Shown: positions 46,211 through 57,214, counted from the stretch's first letter. The stretch is DNA of 64,000 bases from Myrica gale (GCA_963930655.1 OZ005607.1:11920874-11984873); one strand, 5' to 3'. Made by a program: numbers and translations. The notes: generated by a model from the sequence alone, not told the origin.

Positions 46211-46588
46211 CACCCGCCATAGACGAAGGTCAAACTGTTAGAAGTGTTTTACTACTAAAAATTTATGAAGGGTAAAACGGGAAGTTATTTGTTTAAGTGG
46301 TCACGTGGACGGCACGTCCATGATTTGCCGTGAGGAGTAACGGCAAATTGAGCTAGAGGATGGAAATTAACGTAAAATGATATTTTGAGGTATTAATGTA
46401 ACGAAATCAATAAAAGTGGGTGCAACTTAGAAATGACCCCAAAGTTCAGGGATACAAATTGAATTTCCCCCCTTTTTTTCTTTCTACATCCCGAGATCTA
46501 CCTCATTCCTGTTTGATTAATCTCTTTCCTATATTACTACTTTCCCTCACATCACTCTCAAATCCAGGAGAATTTAATCTCTCTCTTA

Positions 46589-47002
46589 ATGGCGAAACTC
46601 TCGCAATTCTGTCTCGCTCTGCTTTTGGCGATCACCTTGGTGGGATTATCTGTATCTGTACCTTCGCCGGAGGCTTCACCGGGCCCGTCGCCCAAACCCG
46701 GGGCCGGCGTACCGTCGCCAAATGCTCAGGTACTAACAGCTACGACCATTCCATCGCCAGCTTCGTCTCCCCCAGCGCCTCCTCTGGCAGATCTTGCTCC
46801 AAGCTCCTCTCTGGAGGCTCTTCCGTCGAAACTATCAACTCCGACTCCTGATGCGTCCAACACTGGCAATGTCAACAACAACATGTCCGCGGACGGCTCC
46901 AAGAAGGCCGGCATTGCGATCAAAGTGATATTGGCTGTCGTAGTTGGAGGTGTGGTCTACAAGAAACGCCAGCACAACATTCATCGATCTCAGTACAGGT
47001 AG
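46589..47002 (+). CDS. Arabinogalactan-like, proline-rich membrane protein
   Basis: Single exon, 137 codons. Residues 1-24 form a signal peptide (LALLLAITLVGLSVSV). Then follows a Pro/Ser/Ala-rich region with PSP, SPAP and SPPAPP motifs suited to hydroxyproline O-glycosylation, then GSKKAGIAIKVILAVVVGGVVYKKRQ, a membrane segment with a basic tail, ending HRSQYR. This matches a plant family of short arabinogalactan/proline-rich proteins with a KKAGIA...VYKKRQ end. From memory of that family, the tail usually runs a few residues further. Here a TAG follows QYR, and the frame continues VARRD beyond it, so a slight truncation is likely. The membrane segment has an unusual internal Lys. Its leader begins only about 115 bp after the Pack-MULE end, so expression may depend on that element. 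Confidence 0.75.
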   Translation: MAKLSQFCLALLLAITLVGLSVSVPSPEASPGPSPKPGAGVPSPNAQVLTATTIPSPASSPPAPPLADLAPSSSLEALPSKLSTPTPDASNTGNVNNNMSADGSKKAGIAIKVILAVVVGGVVYKKRQHNIHRSQYR

Positions 47003-47520
47003 GTGGCGAGGAGAGATTCTGTAGGAAGGAAATTATATGGTACTTTTGGTACCTCCTCCATCAGTGACTGATTTTATTATGCTTTTATGGGATCAATTTT
47101 ATGCTAAAATTAATTCGATTTTCGTTTATATCACAGAAAAAAAGTTTGATTTTTCTCGATTTATATTGGGAGAAGGAAATTATATGATACTTCTGTTGCC
47201 TGTGCGATGTGCCCCTCTTTCGTCTTTTGTCGGGAGTCCTTGTGGGCTCTTCTTCCTTAGGCTCTTTTAGGTGTGATCTATGCGGGTATTAGAACTAAGG
47301 TGACGTCGTCACTTCTCCTTCGGAGACGCCTGCCGCCTCTGTTGGCTTCGGGATAGCTGGGTCTTTTGACCTTTTTCAGATATCTGGACTTTTTGTCCTC
47401 TCTTTGTAGGCCTTGTGCCGTTTGCCCTCATGCCGGCCCCTGTAGTTGTGTTTGTCAACGGCCTGTGGGTTGTATTTCCTTTCCTGTGAATGTTATCTTG
47501 TTTGCTTAGAAAAAAGAAAA
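47003..47520 (+). mobile_element. Downstream region with LINE 3' end
   Basis: 47017-47040 and 47172-47195 share AAGGAAATTATATG(G/A)TACTT, a small local duplication next to the arabinogalactan gene. 47190-47517 is GC-rich, T/G-biased sequence ending TGTTTGCTTAGAAAAAAG, the same tail as the minus-strand retroposon at 20221. It is therefore probably a 5'-truncated LINE 3' end on the plus strand. Confidence 0.5.
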
Positions 47521-48204
47521 GAGAATGACAGGAATTGAGTTACCAACCATGCACATGGCCGCGTGTAAGTAAGGCCGTTTTATAGATTTAATAATATTGC
47601 GAGAGCGGCAAAGCCCGGAGGACAAAGAGAGGTGGCTCGCCTTGTCATCTTATCATTTTGGAAATGTGAAAATTTCGGAAACTGTTTCGAGCTGTCCGTG
47701 ACAGAGGGCCAGCTGTCGCCTTTGGCTCATTTATTTTTTTTTAAAACTGAGAGTAGATTAATATATTGAAAATATTACACACTATGAAGGTCCGACCCAT
47801 TAAATTTCCAGAAATTTCCAAATGCTAGAAAACAAAGAAGAAGGTATTACACACTATGAAGTTACTGCTCTTGAAGGGTTTAATAAGTCATGGCTATAAG
47901 TGTAATTATCAATTAACCGGAGATAATTCTAGAATAATTACTATAAAGTCAGATCTCATCCTCTAAAACGCATGCATGCACAATTTATTTTATTCCTCTG
48001 ATCTGTTTCAATCTTTGCTTCGAATTTTCAGAAAAGTAGTGTTACAACTCTCTTGTTATGGTGTTTGTTTCTCAAGAAATTTATAAAGAAAAAAAAATGA
48101 AATGGCTTGATCTGGAATTCCTTTCCAATTCCGTATATCGACTAATGGGGACACTGGGAGGGAAGAGATAAAGCACCCCGCTTACTTTTTTCTCTCCATC
48201 TCTA
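47521..48204. other. Intergenic DNA, nothing recognised
   Basis: AT-rich. Short direct repeats of ATTACACACTATGAAG at about 47773 and 47847 only. No gene seen. Confidence 0.3.
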
Positions 48205-48533
48205 GAAAAAAAAGTTTGGGGTAAGATCACTTTGAGCCCTTTAACTACAAATGTAATTTCAAAGAGAGGTCTAAACTACCACTTATGATATATTGAATTC
48301 ACAAACTACCAAATTTCATCAATTTGTGCCTCTAAAAAAGATCAAACTCGTGTCATTATATTGTGAATGAGACACGTGGTACGATTTTGATCCTCAGATT
48401 TTATTTCAGGACGCAATTTGATTAATTGTGGAAGTTGGAGGGTTCAATGTATCGAGATTGATAGTTTAGACCTCTATTTGAAATTGCATTGATAGTTAGA
48501 GAGCTAAAAGTGATTTTTTCCCAAAAAAAAATT
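48205..48533. mobile_element. Foldback MITE, about 320 bp
   Basis: Arms of about 100 bp: GATCACTTTGAGCCCTTTAAC against inverted ATCACTTTTAGCTCTCTAAC, then GTAATTTCAAAGAGAGGTCT against inverted GCAATTTCAAATAGAGGTCT. A-runs on both outer sides hide the target duplication. Confidence 0.65.
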
Positions 48534-48564
48534 TGTGCTATGTCCTTTACTTCAAGACGTGTAT

Positions 48565-48790
48565 CCTCCTTTCCTTTAGAACGTTTGACTCTTCACTCTT
48601 GCTTTATTGGGAACAAGAATAGCTATGGTTTCAGAAGCTGAGAGTGATATATTAGAGAGCCCGAACAGTACTCCGATAGGCCTGAGGATCAGAGAGATGT
48701 GTACCATCCAAAGCTGAAAGTGAAATATTGGAGAGCCAAAACCAGAAGCAATTGGTGAGGCACAAGGTTTGCAACCAAGCATGTTGGTCC
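48565..48790 (-). mobile_element. Copia pol relic (RT-RNase H junction)
   Basis: The minus-strand frame MLGCKPCASPIASGFG, then in a shifted frame LDGTHLSDPQAYRSTV, matches the conserved region between RT and RNase H of Ty1/copia elements. Frameshifted and short. Confidence 0.6.
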
Positions 48791-49289
48791 GACGGAATCA
48801 ATCTAAAGCATATTTGGTTTGTGACAGGAGTAATTTTTCATATTAGGCTCATCAGACGGGGACGAAGAGAAGTATAGTCAGTAAATGTAGTTCTAGTTGA
48901 TTCCTCGATTACTTACTATAATTTTTTTCTATTATTTAAATAAAATCGTTTGATTTGAAAATGGGTGAAAATCTATGTATTTCATTGAGGGTTTAAAGCC
49001 CTATAATATACATGTGAAAAACATAATAATATACATGTGAAAAACATAAAAGAAAGAAAGTGCTATATATAGAAAGACCTACTTAATACAAAAGATACAT
49101 AATTAATATGAATCAATATGCTCAACACCCACTTTATTGAAGAAGCTATAGAAGGGTTTTATCAGACGTGCTCATATGGTAACTAATATTATGGTATTTA
49201 AGCTAAGTAATTCTATGACACCGATGCAAATTAGGGTCTTTCTGGTTTAATTAGGACCATAGTTCTTGAATTTCTACGCGAATAAAAAT
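48791..49289. other. Intergenic AT-rich DNA
   Basis: Contains a direct repeat AATATACATGTGAAAAACAT at about 49004 and 49029. No gene recognised. Confidence 0.35.
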
Positions 49290-50082
49290 AAAAAATTACA
49301 GCTCCATGAACATCTGTGTATTTTCTTCAAAATATGGGCTTTCTCTTTTATTGCATTTTGGGTAAGTTTGACTCTCATAGTTATGACGGTATATTTTTAG
49401 GCTATTCATTGTCAAGTAGGGCTTATCGAGTTTATAATTCACGTATTATCACTATTATGGAGTCTATCAATGTCAAAATAGATGATGACTCAAATAATGT
49501 TACTGAATTGAATGACTTTGAGAATATTTTTGAGAAACAAGAAAGTCAGGTTGAAGAGGAGCATGAAGCTAAAGATAATTTGAAACTAACTGAAGAAAAT
49601 GATGTTCAAGCTGACACAGAGTCTGATGGAAACAAAGAATCTGACTTTGATGAAGATAAATAACCTTCTTCACGTGTGAGATTGAATCATCCTAAACAAA
49701 ATGTTATTGGTAAGATCAACGAAGGCATGAGATTAAGAGGTATGGTTCTAAATCAAATTTCATACTCATGCTATGTTTCTTTGTTTAAACCGAAAAATAT
49801 TGATGAAGCTTTAAAGGATGAATTTTGGGTTAATTTCATGCATGATGAGGTAAACCAATTTATAAGAAATGATGTTTGGTTTCTAGTACATGCACCTTCT
49901 GTAAATAACATCATTGGTAAAAACTGGATTTATAAGAACAAATTAGATGAAAATGGTGTTGGGGTTAGAAATAAAGCTCGTCTTGTAGCTCAAGGCTACT
50001 CCCAAATAGAAGGTATCAACTTCGATGAAACCTTCACACATGTAGCAAGATTGGAATCTATTCGAATTTTGTAAGCTAAACC

Positions 50083-51397
50083 TGTAATATCCCGTCCTGA
50101 AAAATGTGTAAGTGATTCATTTGAATTTTAAATGAAGAGATAATGTTTAATCTTGTGTTTGATTTTTGGATAGAGGTTTAATTGTATTTTTGAATTTAAA
50201 GGTGCTGATATGGAGATGTGATCTATATTTGAATTTAAAGGTTTGAATAAAGATTTGATCTTGAGTTTGAATTTAAAGGTTTGAATAAAGATTTGATCTT
50301 GAGTTTGAATTTAAAGGTTTGAATAAAGATTTGATATTTAGTTTGAATTTAAAGGTTTGAATAAAAATTTGATCTTGAATTTGAATTTAAAGGTTTGAAT
50401 AAAGATTTGATCTTGAGTTTGAATTTAAAAGTGTTGGATAGAGGTATGTTTGAATTTTAAAGTTGCAGAGATTGAGCTTAATAAATAGCTGCAGAGATCA
50501 AGGTTAATAAATAGTTGCAGAGATGTATATTGGAGACCAAAATTGGGATTGAGGTTGTGCTACTAGTTTCTGAGAGATTGTTCGGCAATTATTGGAGAAG
50601 TTGTAAGGATTGATTAAGTGTTCGAGGTAAGTGGTTTTTCAATGAGATTTTTAACTTGTACTGTATTTTATATGATTTTGATGTATTATTTGGGGAACTG
50701 AACAAATTTTGGGTAAAAAGAGATTGTTGAGATTTTCGTGAAACTCAATTGAAATATTTATAACTTGAGCATACTGTGAAAATTGTCTTTGCGCTGGTAA
50801 TATATCTTTGTGGTCTGTGTGGCCAATTTGATACCCCTCGTGGTATTTGGAGGTATTTGTGGCCTGGAGGTCTATGTGACGTTTTGTGATTTCCCTATAT
50901 TGTGCGACCTTAGATATTTTTGTTACAAACTTATATTTTTTGGATTCGGGCTCACAATGTTTTATTCTGGATTTCGCTATTGTGATAAAATTGTCTTTTC
51001 CCCAACCCTCATTGACTTACTACTTACTGAGCTAGTCGTAGCTCACCCCTTATTTTCATATTTTCCAGAGTTGGCGGAATTAGAGAAGTTCGAGGAGCTT
51101 CAGAGATATTTGTGTTTCGAATGCGTGTTTTCAAGAGTACATTTGAAGATTAATGTTGGGGAATTCAATATTGTATTATTTTGGGAGATCATCGATATTG
51201 GAAATATCGGATATGCTAATATAAATTTTTGGGCTCGGATTGATATTTTTGGGCTTTTTACGGTTTATGAATATTTTGTTGAGGTTGTACAAAATTAGTT
51301 TTGAAATATTGGGGCCTAGATAAATGATTATCCGTGGTGAAAAAGCTTAATTTTATACGGAAATCTGTCTGTATGGAGTTTGGGCCGGGGCGTTACA
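50083..51397 (+). mobile_element. Solo LTR-like element, 1315 bp
   Basis: Begins TGTAATATCCCGTCC and ends GGGCCGGGGCGTTACA, with AAACC on both sides (50078-50082 and 51398-51402). Ends are of the same general TGTxAxxxCCCG type as 4421-9692 but the interior is unrelated, apart from a TTACTGAGCTAG...CTCACCCC block near 51025. The 162-codon frame at 50810-51298 lies wholly inside and is not conserved protein; it is treated as chance. Confidence 0.8.
50230..50445 (+). repeat. 38-bp tandem repeats inside the 1.3-kb LTR
   Basis: About five and a half head-to-tail units beginning GAATTTAAAGGTTTGAATAA, starting near 50231, 50269, 50307, 50345, 50383 and 50421. Units differ by a few bases. They lie in the likely upstream (U3) part of the LTR. 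Confidence 0.9.
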
Positions 51398-52754
51398 AAA
51401 CCAATTTATTAGGAATGATGTTTGGTTTCTAGTACTTGCACCTACTGTAAATAACATCATTGGTACAAAATGGATTTATAAGAACAAATCATATGAAAAT
51501 GGTGTTTTGGTTAGAATAAAGATCGTCTTGTAGCTCAAGACTACTCCCAGATAGAAGGTATCGATTTCGATGAAAACTTCGCACCTGTAGTAAGATTGGA
51601 ATTTATTCGAACTTTGTTAGCTATATCTTGTTCCAAGGGTTTTAAATTACACCAAATGGATGTAAAAAGTGCATTCTTAAATGATATTCTGCAAGAAGTC
51701 TTTGTAGAACACCCGAAATGGTTCATAGATCCTAAATATCCTAATCACGTGTTTAAGCTTAAGAAAGCTCTCTATGGTCTTTAGCAAGTTCCTAGAGCTT
51801 GGTACGAGAGATTAACTACCAGTTTGCTTGAAAAAGGTTACACAAGAGGAGGTGCTAATCCCACTCTCTTCATAAAGAAAACTGGTAAACAGCTAATTAT
51901 AGCTCAAATATATGTAGATGATATAGTTTTCGACTCTCCAAAAGAATCTCTTGCTAACGATTTTACAGAATCCATGAAAAATGAATTTGAAATAAGTATG
52001 GTTGGCGAATTACATTATTTCCTTGGTCTGCAAATTAAACAATGCAAGGAAGGGTTGTTTATTTTTCTGTCAAAATATGCAAAGGACCTTGTGAAACGTT
52101 TTGGCTTAGACAATAAGAAACACACCAAAGTTTCAATGAAGACTTCAGTAAAACTAAATATTGATTCTGCTAGCAAAAGCGTTGACCATACCATGTATCA
52201 TAGTATAATAGACAACTTATTATATTTAACTGCTAGTATACCAGATGTATCTTTTAGTGTAGGGATATATACTAGATTTCAAGCAGATCCTAAAGAGACT
52301 CATTTGGATGGAGTGAAGAAAATTATACATTATGCAAATGGTACTGTTGATTATGGTATTTGGTATTCTAAAGAATCTAACACTAATTTGGTAGGATATA
52401 CTGATTCATATTGGGCAGGAAAACTAGATGATCAAAAAGAGTACATCAAGTGGATGTTTCTACTTGGATACTAATTTGGTAGCTTAGCTTAGTAAGAAGC
52501 AAAGTTCTATCTCTTTGTCCACTGCTAAGGCATAATAAGTAGCCATGGGCAATTGTTGTACACAACTCCTGTGGATGAAGCAAATGCTATCAGATTACAT
52601 ATGAATGACCTAGCCCCTATGAGTACATAATTATGCTTATAAACCTATGACAATGTCCATAACTTGCAATAAGCATATTAAGCTAGATTAGAATCCAAAC
52701 AACACCATGTGTAATTTGAAATGTCACTATGTTATGTATCTATTTTGGATTTAA

Positions 52755-55700
52755 TTTGTGGGGGCTATTATTTGACCTAATGTAAGGGATTTTTTCATAT
52801 TACAAAGACTTATTAAATTTAATGTCAAGGAGTACATTTCATTATTTTATAAATGCTGAATTTTCCTAAGCAAATTCATTATATTAAAGTATGAATTATG
52901 ATTGTGAAATTAAGTGCATGCCAATTATCTATTGCCTTCATTAGGTAGCTTTTATCCTTATTAGGTGGACTAAGTGATTATATAGTGTGCTAAGCAAGAG
53001 GTCCATGTGAGGTGCATTGAAAGACAAAAGAGGAGGGAGATGTGGTTCACGTGAGGCATAAGAAAGTAAAGAAGATGAAAGAAGAGTCAAAGAGGAGTAA
53101 TTGGTGATTCACGTGAATGACAAAGAAAGGAGAGAAATGGTAGGTTGAAAAGTGATTGTAGGCTAGAAAGAGAGTAGGGTAGGCTGAAAAGGAGATGATG
53201 GCATGCTGAAAAGAGAGTAAATGCAAGATGGAAAGTCATGGTGGGCTGGAAGAGAACTCACGTGAGAGACAATGGGAGGCAAAGAAATGAAAAAAAAGAC
53301 ATGAGACAAAGCAATTAATGAACTGACCATGTCACATGGGCAAAAGCAAGTAAGACTTTTCTCTTCTTCTTTTTTCCTTGGACGTGTATTAGGCTAGGTT
53401 CAGCCTCCTTTGCATTTTCACATCTCATATCTCATTCACATCTCACACCTCTCAGCACACTCATTTCACTCTTGCACTCACTTCACTCTCAGTTCTCCCT
53501 CACAGCACCCATTTTAGTCACACACAAGAGAGGACCCGAGAGATAGGGGAGAAGGGGAAGCTTGAATCGAATAGAAAGAGAAGAAATTCAAGGAGAAAAA
53601 ATCAGGGTCAAGGGGAACAAGCCTAGGTAAGAAGATTCGGCTCTTGCCATTTCTTCCTCTTTGGTTTTCATCTTCAAACTCTCACTAAAAATGTCTTCAT
53701 ATAGGTATTCTTTAACCACTTCTAATGTCCAGCTGGACTAGGGTAAGATTTGGTTTTCTTTAAAGCTCTTGACTGAATGACCTCTTGCATGTGTTGTTAA
53801 ATCCTTCCTTTGGCAAAATCTGTTGTTGGTGTCCTTTCATTGAAGTATTTTCTTGAATGACAGAGTTGTTGTTGTGAAGTTGCTGTTGATGGAAGAAGGG
53901 TCTAATGCCATGGTTTTGGGCTGACAATGTAGGGAGTGGTGATCTTGGTTTTAATGTTGGATAGATTGAATGCATATGAGATAGGTTAGTATTGGTCGAT
54001 TATGTTGTTGCATGTCCTTAAATTGAACTCTTGAAGATGGTTTGTTTGCTGATGAAAAATGTGAGATTTTAGATGATGAAGGGTTTCGGTCAGTGGCTTT
54101 AATCAGGGAGCAAATGTATTTAGAAATGGACTAACATGCATGTAGGTGAATGATATGAAATTGGAAGAACTTAGCAATACATGTTAGCCGATTGTCTTGA
54201 TAGTAATTTGTTGATTTGAGGTATAGCATGTCTCTTGATGTTGCTTGCTGATTAAGTGTATTACAAGTCAGTTTTATAGGATATAACAATAAGCTATCAA
54301 TCGGCATGTTGGTTGTGACCTTGCTGTGATCTAGCCACGGGTTGGACTAAATGGGAGTTTGAATATAGTTTTCTTGGAGATTCGAACATGCATATAAAGT
54401 CTTGTGGATTTGATGTTGGCCGAGTGAATTAAGTTAGAAACCATGTTTATATTGTTGGAATAAGGATCTGTTAGTGGTCTGTTAAGGTACTATCATGTTC
54501 AAGCAGCGTTCGACACACGTTCGAGCGTCCTTGGAAAAATATCAGACAGACTCGTACCGCTCGACCAGCGCTCGACCAGTGCTCGAGCGGTCTTGGAGGA
54601 TTTTATACAGAGTTATCACACTCGACAACAGCTCGAGCGAGGCTAGGACAGAAGCTTTGCGCTCGACTGACGCTCGAGCGGAACCCGACGAATTTCAGAA
54701 AATGCTGAATCTTTGGAGTTTCCTATTGAAGACTTGTGAAACCCCTATTATTGAGGCTGGCCGACCAAAACCGAGTTAAGGAGTTTATTGAGGTTAAATT
54801 GGTGGGATTTGATAGTCATTAGTCAATGCATAGTATGATAAAAAGGGTGGAACAAGGGGATATAAATTAGACCTAGATAAGTTGCTGTTTTGACTTGAAA
54901 TACTTAGTATGAAATGTTGTTACTGAATTTCATGGATAACCTTTGGAATCAACGATGATGATGGGAAGAATCAATGTGCTAAGTGAATACAAGTTGGTCA
55001 TATGGTAGTTTAAATCAGCAACCTTATTGGAGTTGTTTGGTGCATGTGTTATTGTTTTCAAATTGTTTTATGCAAGCTAGTAAAAGAAGCCTTTTGTAAG
55101 TGAATCATATTTTCAAAGATATGAGTTTTGGAAAACCGGAAACATTTATAAGCATTTTTGTATGTCTATTTGATTAGTTCCCTAAGCATCTAAGTGATGT
55201 ATGTAACTCGCATGTAGGCGAAGCCTCACATCAAGACTCAAGAAGATCGAGGTAAGTGGATGTAAGTGAAAACTTACTTTTTATGAAAACTGGAATGATA
55301 CACAACATGTTTTCTTATGATCAAGCATAACATGTTATTTTTATCAAGCATACATGTTGTTTATAACCAAGCATGACAAGATATTTCTCATCAGGCATTG
55401 CATAACATACGCATTTGCATGAAAGCATGAAAGAAGTTTTTGTGCAAATGAAAGTATGAAAGTTTATGACAAGTTAAGGGGCTTTGGTCGATACCGCACC
55501 AAGTTAAGGAGGTACATCCATACTGAAGGACGTTTACGTGAAGGGTGGATGTTACCTAGGACGCCCATACTGAAGGACGTTTACGTGAAGGTTGGGTAAG
55601 TCTTTGAGGTCTGTGCAACCACACTGAAGGACAATTGAGAGAAGGTGTGGACCTCCAAGGGTCGTGTCTAGCCATCAGGCCTGGGGCCATTTCAAGGGCT

Positions 55701-56326
55701 AGCTCGACCAAATGCATGTCTCCAAAGGAAAAGGGGGACGGTTCCAATGAGAACGCACAACCCTGACTTCAGGGGTTAAATGGAGTGTATGTAGCCCACA
55801 AGATAAGAAATGAATTATTTCAAGGACCAAGTGTCATTTTAAGTACAAGAACATGTTTTCAAGAGCAAGAGCATGTGCATATACAAACATGAAGCATGCA
55901 TGCACATCAAGTTTCACAATAATTCATGATTTTCATGTTCAAGTTATAAGCTCATATTTACAAGTTTATATTTTCCCTTACTGAGTCTTTTGACTCACAA
56001 TTTTCAAAATGTATCATTCCAGATGTTTCAGGTGAAAGCAGTTATGAGGATTATTTGTCTTGAGAGGGAAGACTTCTATGTATTTTGGTGTTGGTGACTA
56101 TTGACAGATGTGGTCTGTCACTTAGGAAATGTTTAGTTTCTGTATTATGTAACTAAGATGTTACTCTTCTTTTGAGGATATTTATGTAAGTTAATTATGA
56201 AGATTCCTTTGGCCCGTCTCTCTTAGTTATATTCCGCTTTTAAGTATGATTAAGTTCGTTGGAGCATTCTCTCGAGAATGCTCGCGGCTGTCATTGGCCC
56301 TTCGGGATAGCGTTTGGGGCGTGACA
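52755..56326 (+). mobile_element. LTR-like element of the 4421-9692 family, about 3.5 kb
   Basis: The right end CGTTTGGGGCGTGACA is exact. Inside are the CTTTTGACTCAC block (near 55985), the short-repeat block (55505-55650), the repeated purine-rich CACGTGA leader (53040-53340) and a TCGA array. The left part from about 52760 (TTTGACCTAATGTAAGG) resembles 4500-4530. The terminal TGTGAGATCCCG is not present, so the left end is eroded or truncated, and the boundary is approximate. Confidence 0.65.
54505..54690. repeat. GCTCGAGCG palindrome array in the LTR, four units
   Basis: Four units of roughly 45-60 bp, each with a CGCTCGAC-type half followed by GCTCGAGCG: near 54508, 54557, 54620 and 54659. 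Each ends in a TTGG/TAGG/CCCG phrase. Same site in the LTR as the 38945-39060 array. Confidence 0.85.
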
Positions 56327-56622
56327 GTTTGCACCACCCGTCCATAATTTTTGTCAATTTAGACGGAAAACTAATCATGTGCGTCTCACGTGACTTTTTT
56401 CCACATGATCTTCCTATTTTGCCCCTTCTTCTGAGGGTGTAAAATGAAAAAAAAAACATGGTAGTTTGAGGATGCAAAGTGAAAAAAACATGGTAGTTTG
56501 AGGGTGATAAGTGTAATTATCACTCGGGCAAAAGGAGAAGATCAGGTGGGAAAAATCATGTGAGACACACGTGATTGGTTTTCCGTTTCACTTGATAGAA
56601 ATTATTGACGGAGGGTGCAAAC
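56327..56622. mobile_element. Foldback MITE abutting the LTR end
   Basis: Left end GTTTGCACCACCCGTCCATA and right end inverted GTTTGCACCCTCCGTCAATA, with further pairing of GACGGAAAACTAATCA(T/C)GTG. Total 296 bp. Its first base directly follows the last base of the preceding LTR. The internal phrase ATGGTAGTTTGAGG repeats at about 56460, 56490 and again outside at 56630. Confidence 0.75.
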
Positions 56623-57151
56623 TGTTGGGGCATGGTAGTTTGAGGGTAAAATGTGACAATAGTGGTACTTTGGGGTGCAAAGTGAAAAAAACATGGTAGT
56701 TTCAGGGTGATAAGTGTAATTTCCCCATACTATTATTTTGTAGTTATTATGATATTTAAAAAAAATAAAAAAAAATACATAATTCAAAAAATAAGTAGAA
56801 AATAGTTTTATAAATATTAAAATGATAAAAAATAGATAAAATATCAAACTAATTAAAAAATATTCTTACAAATAAAAAGAAAAGATTAAAATCGTGCAAT
56901 TTTTAAAAAAAGAAGTGATATTATCATATGGTAGGTGTTGCAAGTGGATCAACAAAGGTAGCATGACTGATGATGAGGTTGAGTTTATTTTGTAGATCAT
57001 AACCCACTATAGTAGAAAATTAATTAGGCTTCGAGGTATGGAAAAGATTATAAGAGATGAGACAACTGACCATCTTTAGAATCTACTAATGCTCATAAGG
57101 AATAATTCTTCGGAATCTCCTCTCATTCATGTATTGCGTGGAAGGAAATCA

Positions 57152-57200
<49 letters not shown>

Positions 57201-57214
57201 TTGATTGTTTTAGT
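56623..57214. other. AT-rich spacer with (AT)n microsatellite
   Basis: 56630-56730 continues the GGTGCAAAGTGAAAAAA phrases of the foldback element. A pure (AT)n run occupies 57154-57198. 56940-57150 has decayed coding-like sequence that was not identified. Confidence 0.5.

Larger units (their letters stand above)
44070..46470. mobile_element. Pack-MULE-like element with captured host gene fragments
   Basis: Terminal inverted repeats of about 200 bp: left 44073-44281 and right 46262-46466. Shared phrases, left versus inverted right, include GGGTCATTTCTAA, TTGCACCCACTTTTATTG, TTAATACCTCAAA and CCCGTTTTACCCT, with overall similarity around 80 per cent by eye. The 2-kb interior holds no transposase. 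It holds GC-rich pieces of at least four unrelated host genes in both orientations. The outer edges lie in T-rich tracts, so a 9-bp target duplication could not be resolved. Long inverted ends plus mixed gene fragments fit a Mutator-like Pack-MULE. Confidence 0.75.
49852..51622 (+). repeat. Tandem duplication of 226 bp of copia RT, separated by an LTR
   Basis: 49852-50077 and 51398-51622 are direct copies of the same RT segment, about 87 per cent identical by eye. The second lacks one base in TTAGAATAAAG. The LTR 50083-51397 lies exactly between them, flanked by AAACC, which is also the first five bases of the duplicated unit. Confidence 0.85.
49290..52740 (+). mobile_element. Dead Sirevirus-like copia pol, split by a solo LTR
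   Basis: 49316-49663 is the integrase C-terminal part (KFDSHSYDGIFLGYS, then a Glu/Asp-rich linker). 49676-50082 is the RT start ([20 protein letters not shown]). A 1.3-kb LTR interrupts here. 51398-51783 repeats the RT start and continues (KSAFLND, KKALYGL, then a TAG for the usual KQ). 51824-52474 holds the YVDD catalytic box, the KYAKDLVKRFGL segment and the RNase H start. Further decayed RNase H runs to about 52740. Several stops and a frameshift are present; no LTRs of its own are attached. Lineage by similarity of motifs is Sirevirus-like. Confidence 0.82.

Noticed and set aside
50230..50445. CRISPR-like regularly spaced repeats
   Set aside because: The units are contiguous 38-bp minisatellite repeats without unique spacers, in a plant LTR.
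50810..51298. 162-codon frame
   Set aside because: Completely inside a solo LTR, rich in Phe/Ile/Tyr from AT content, no homology recognised.
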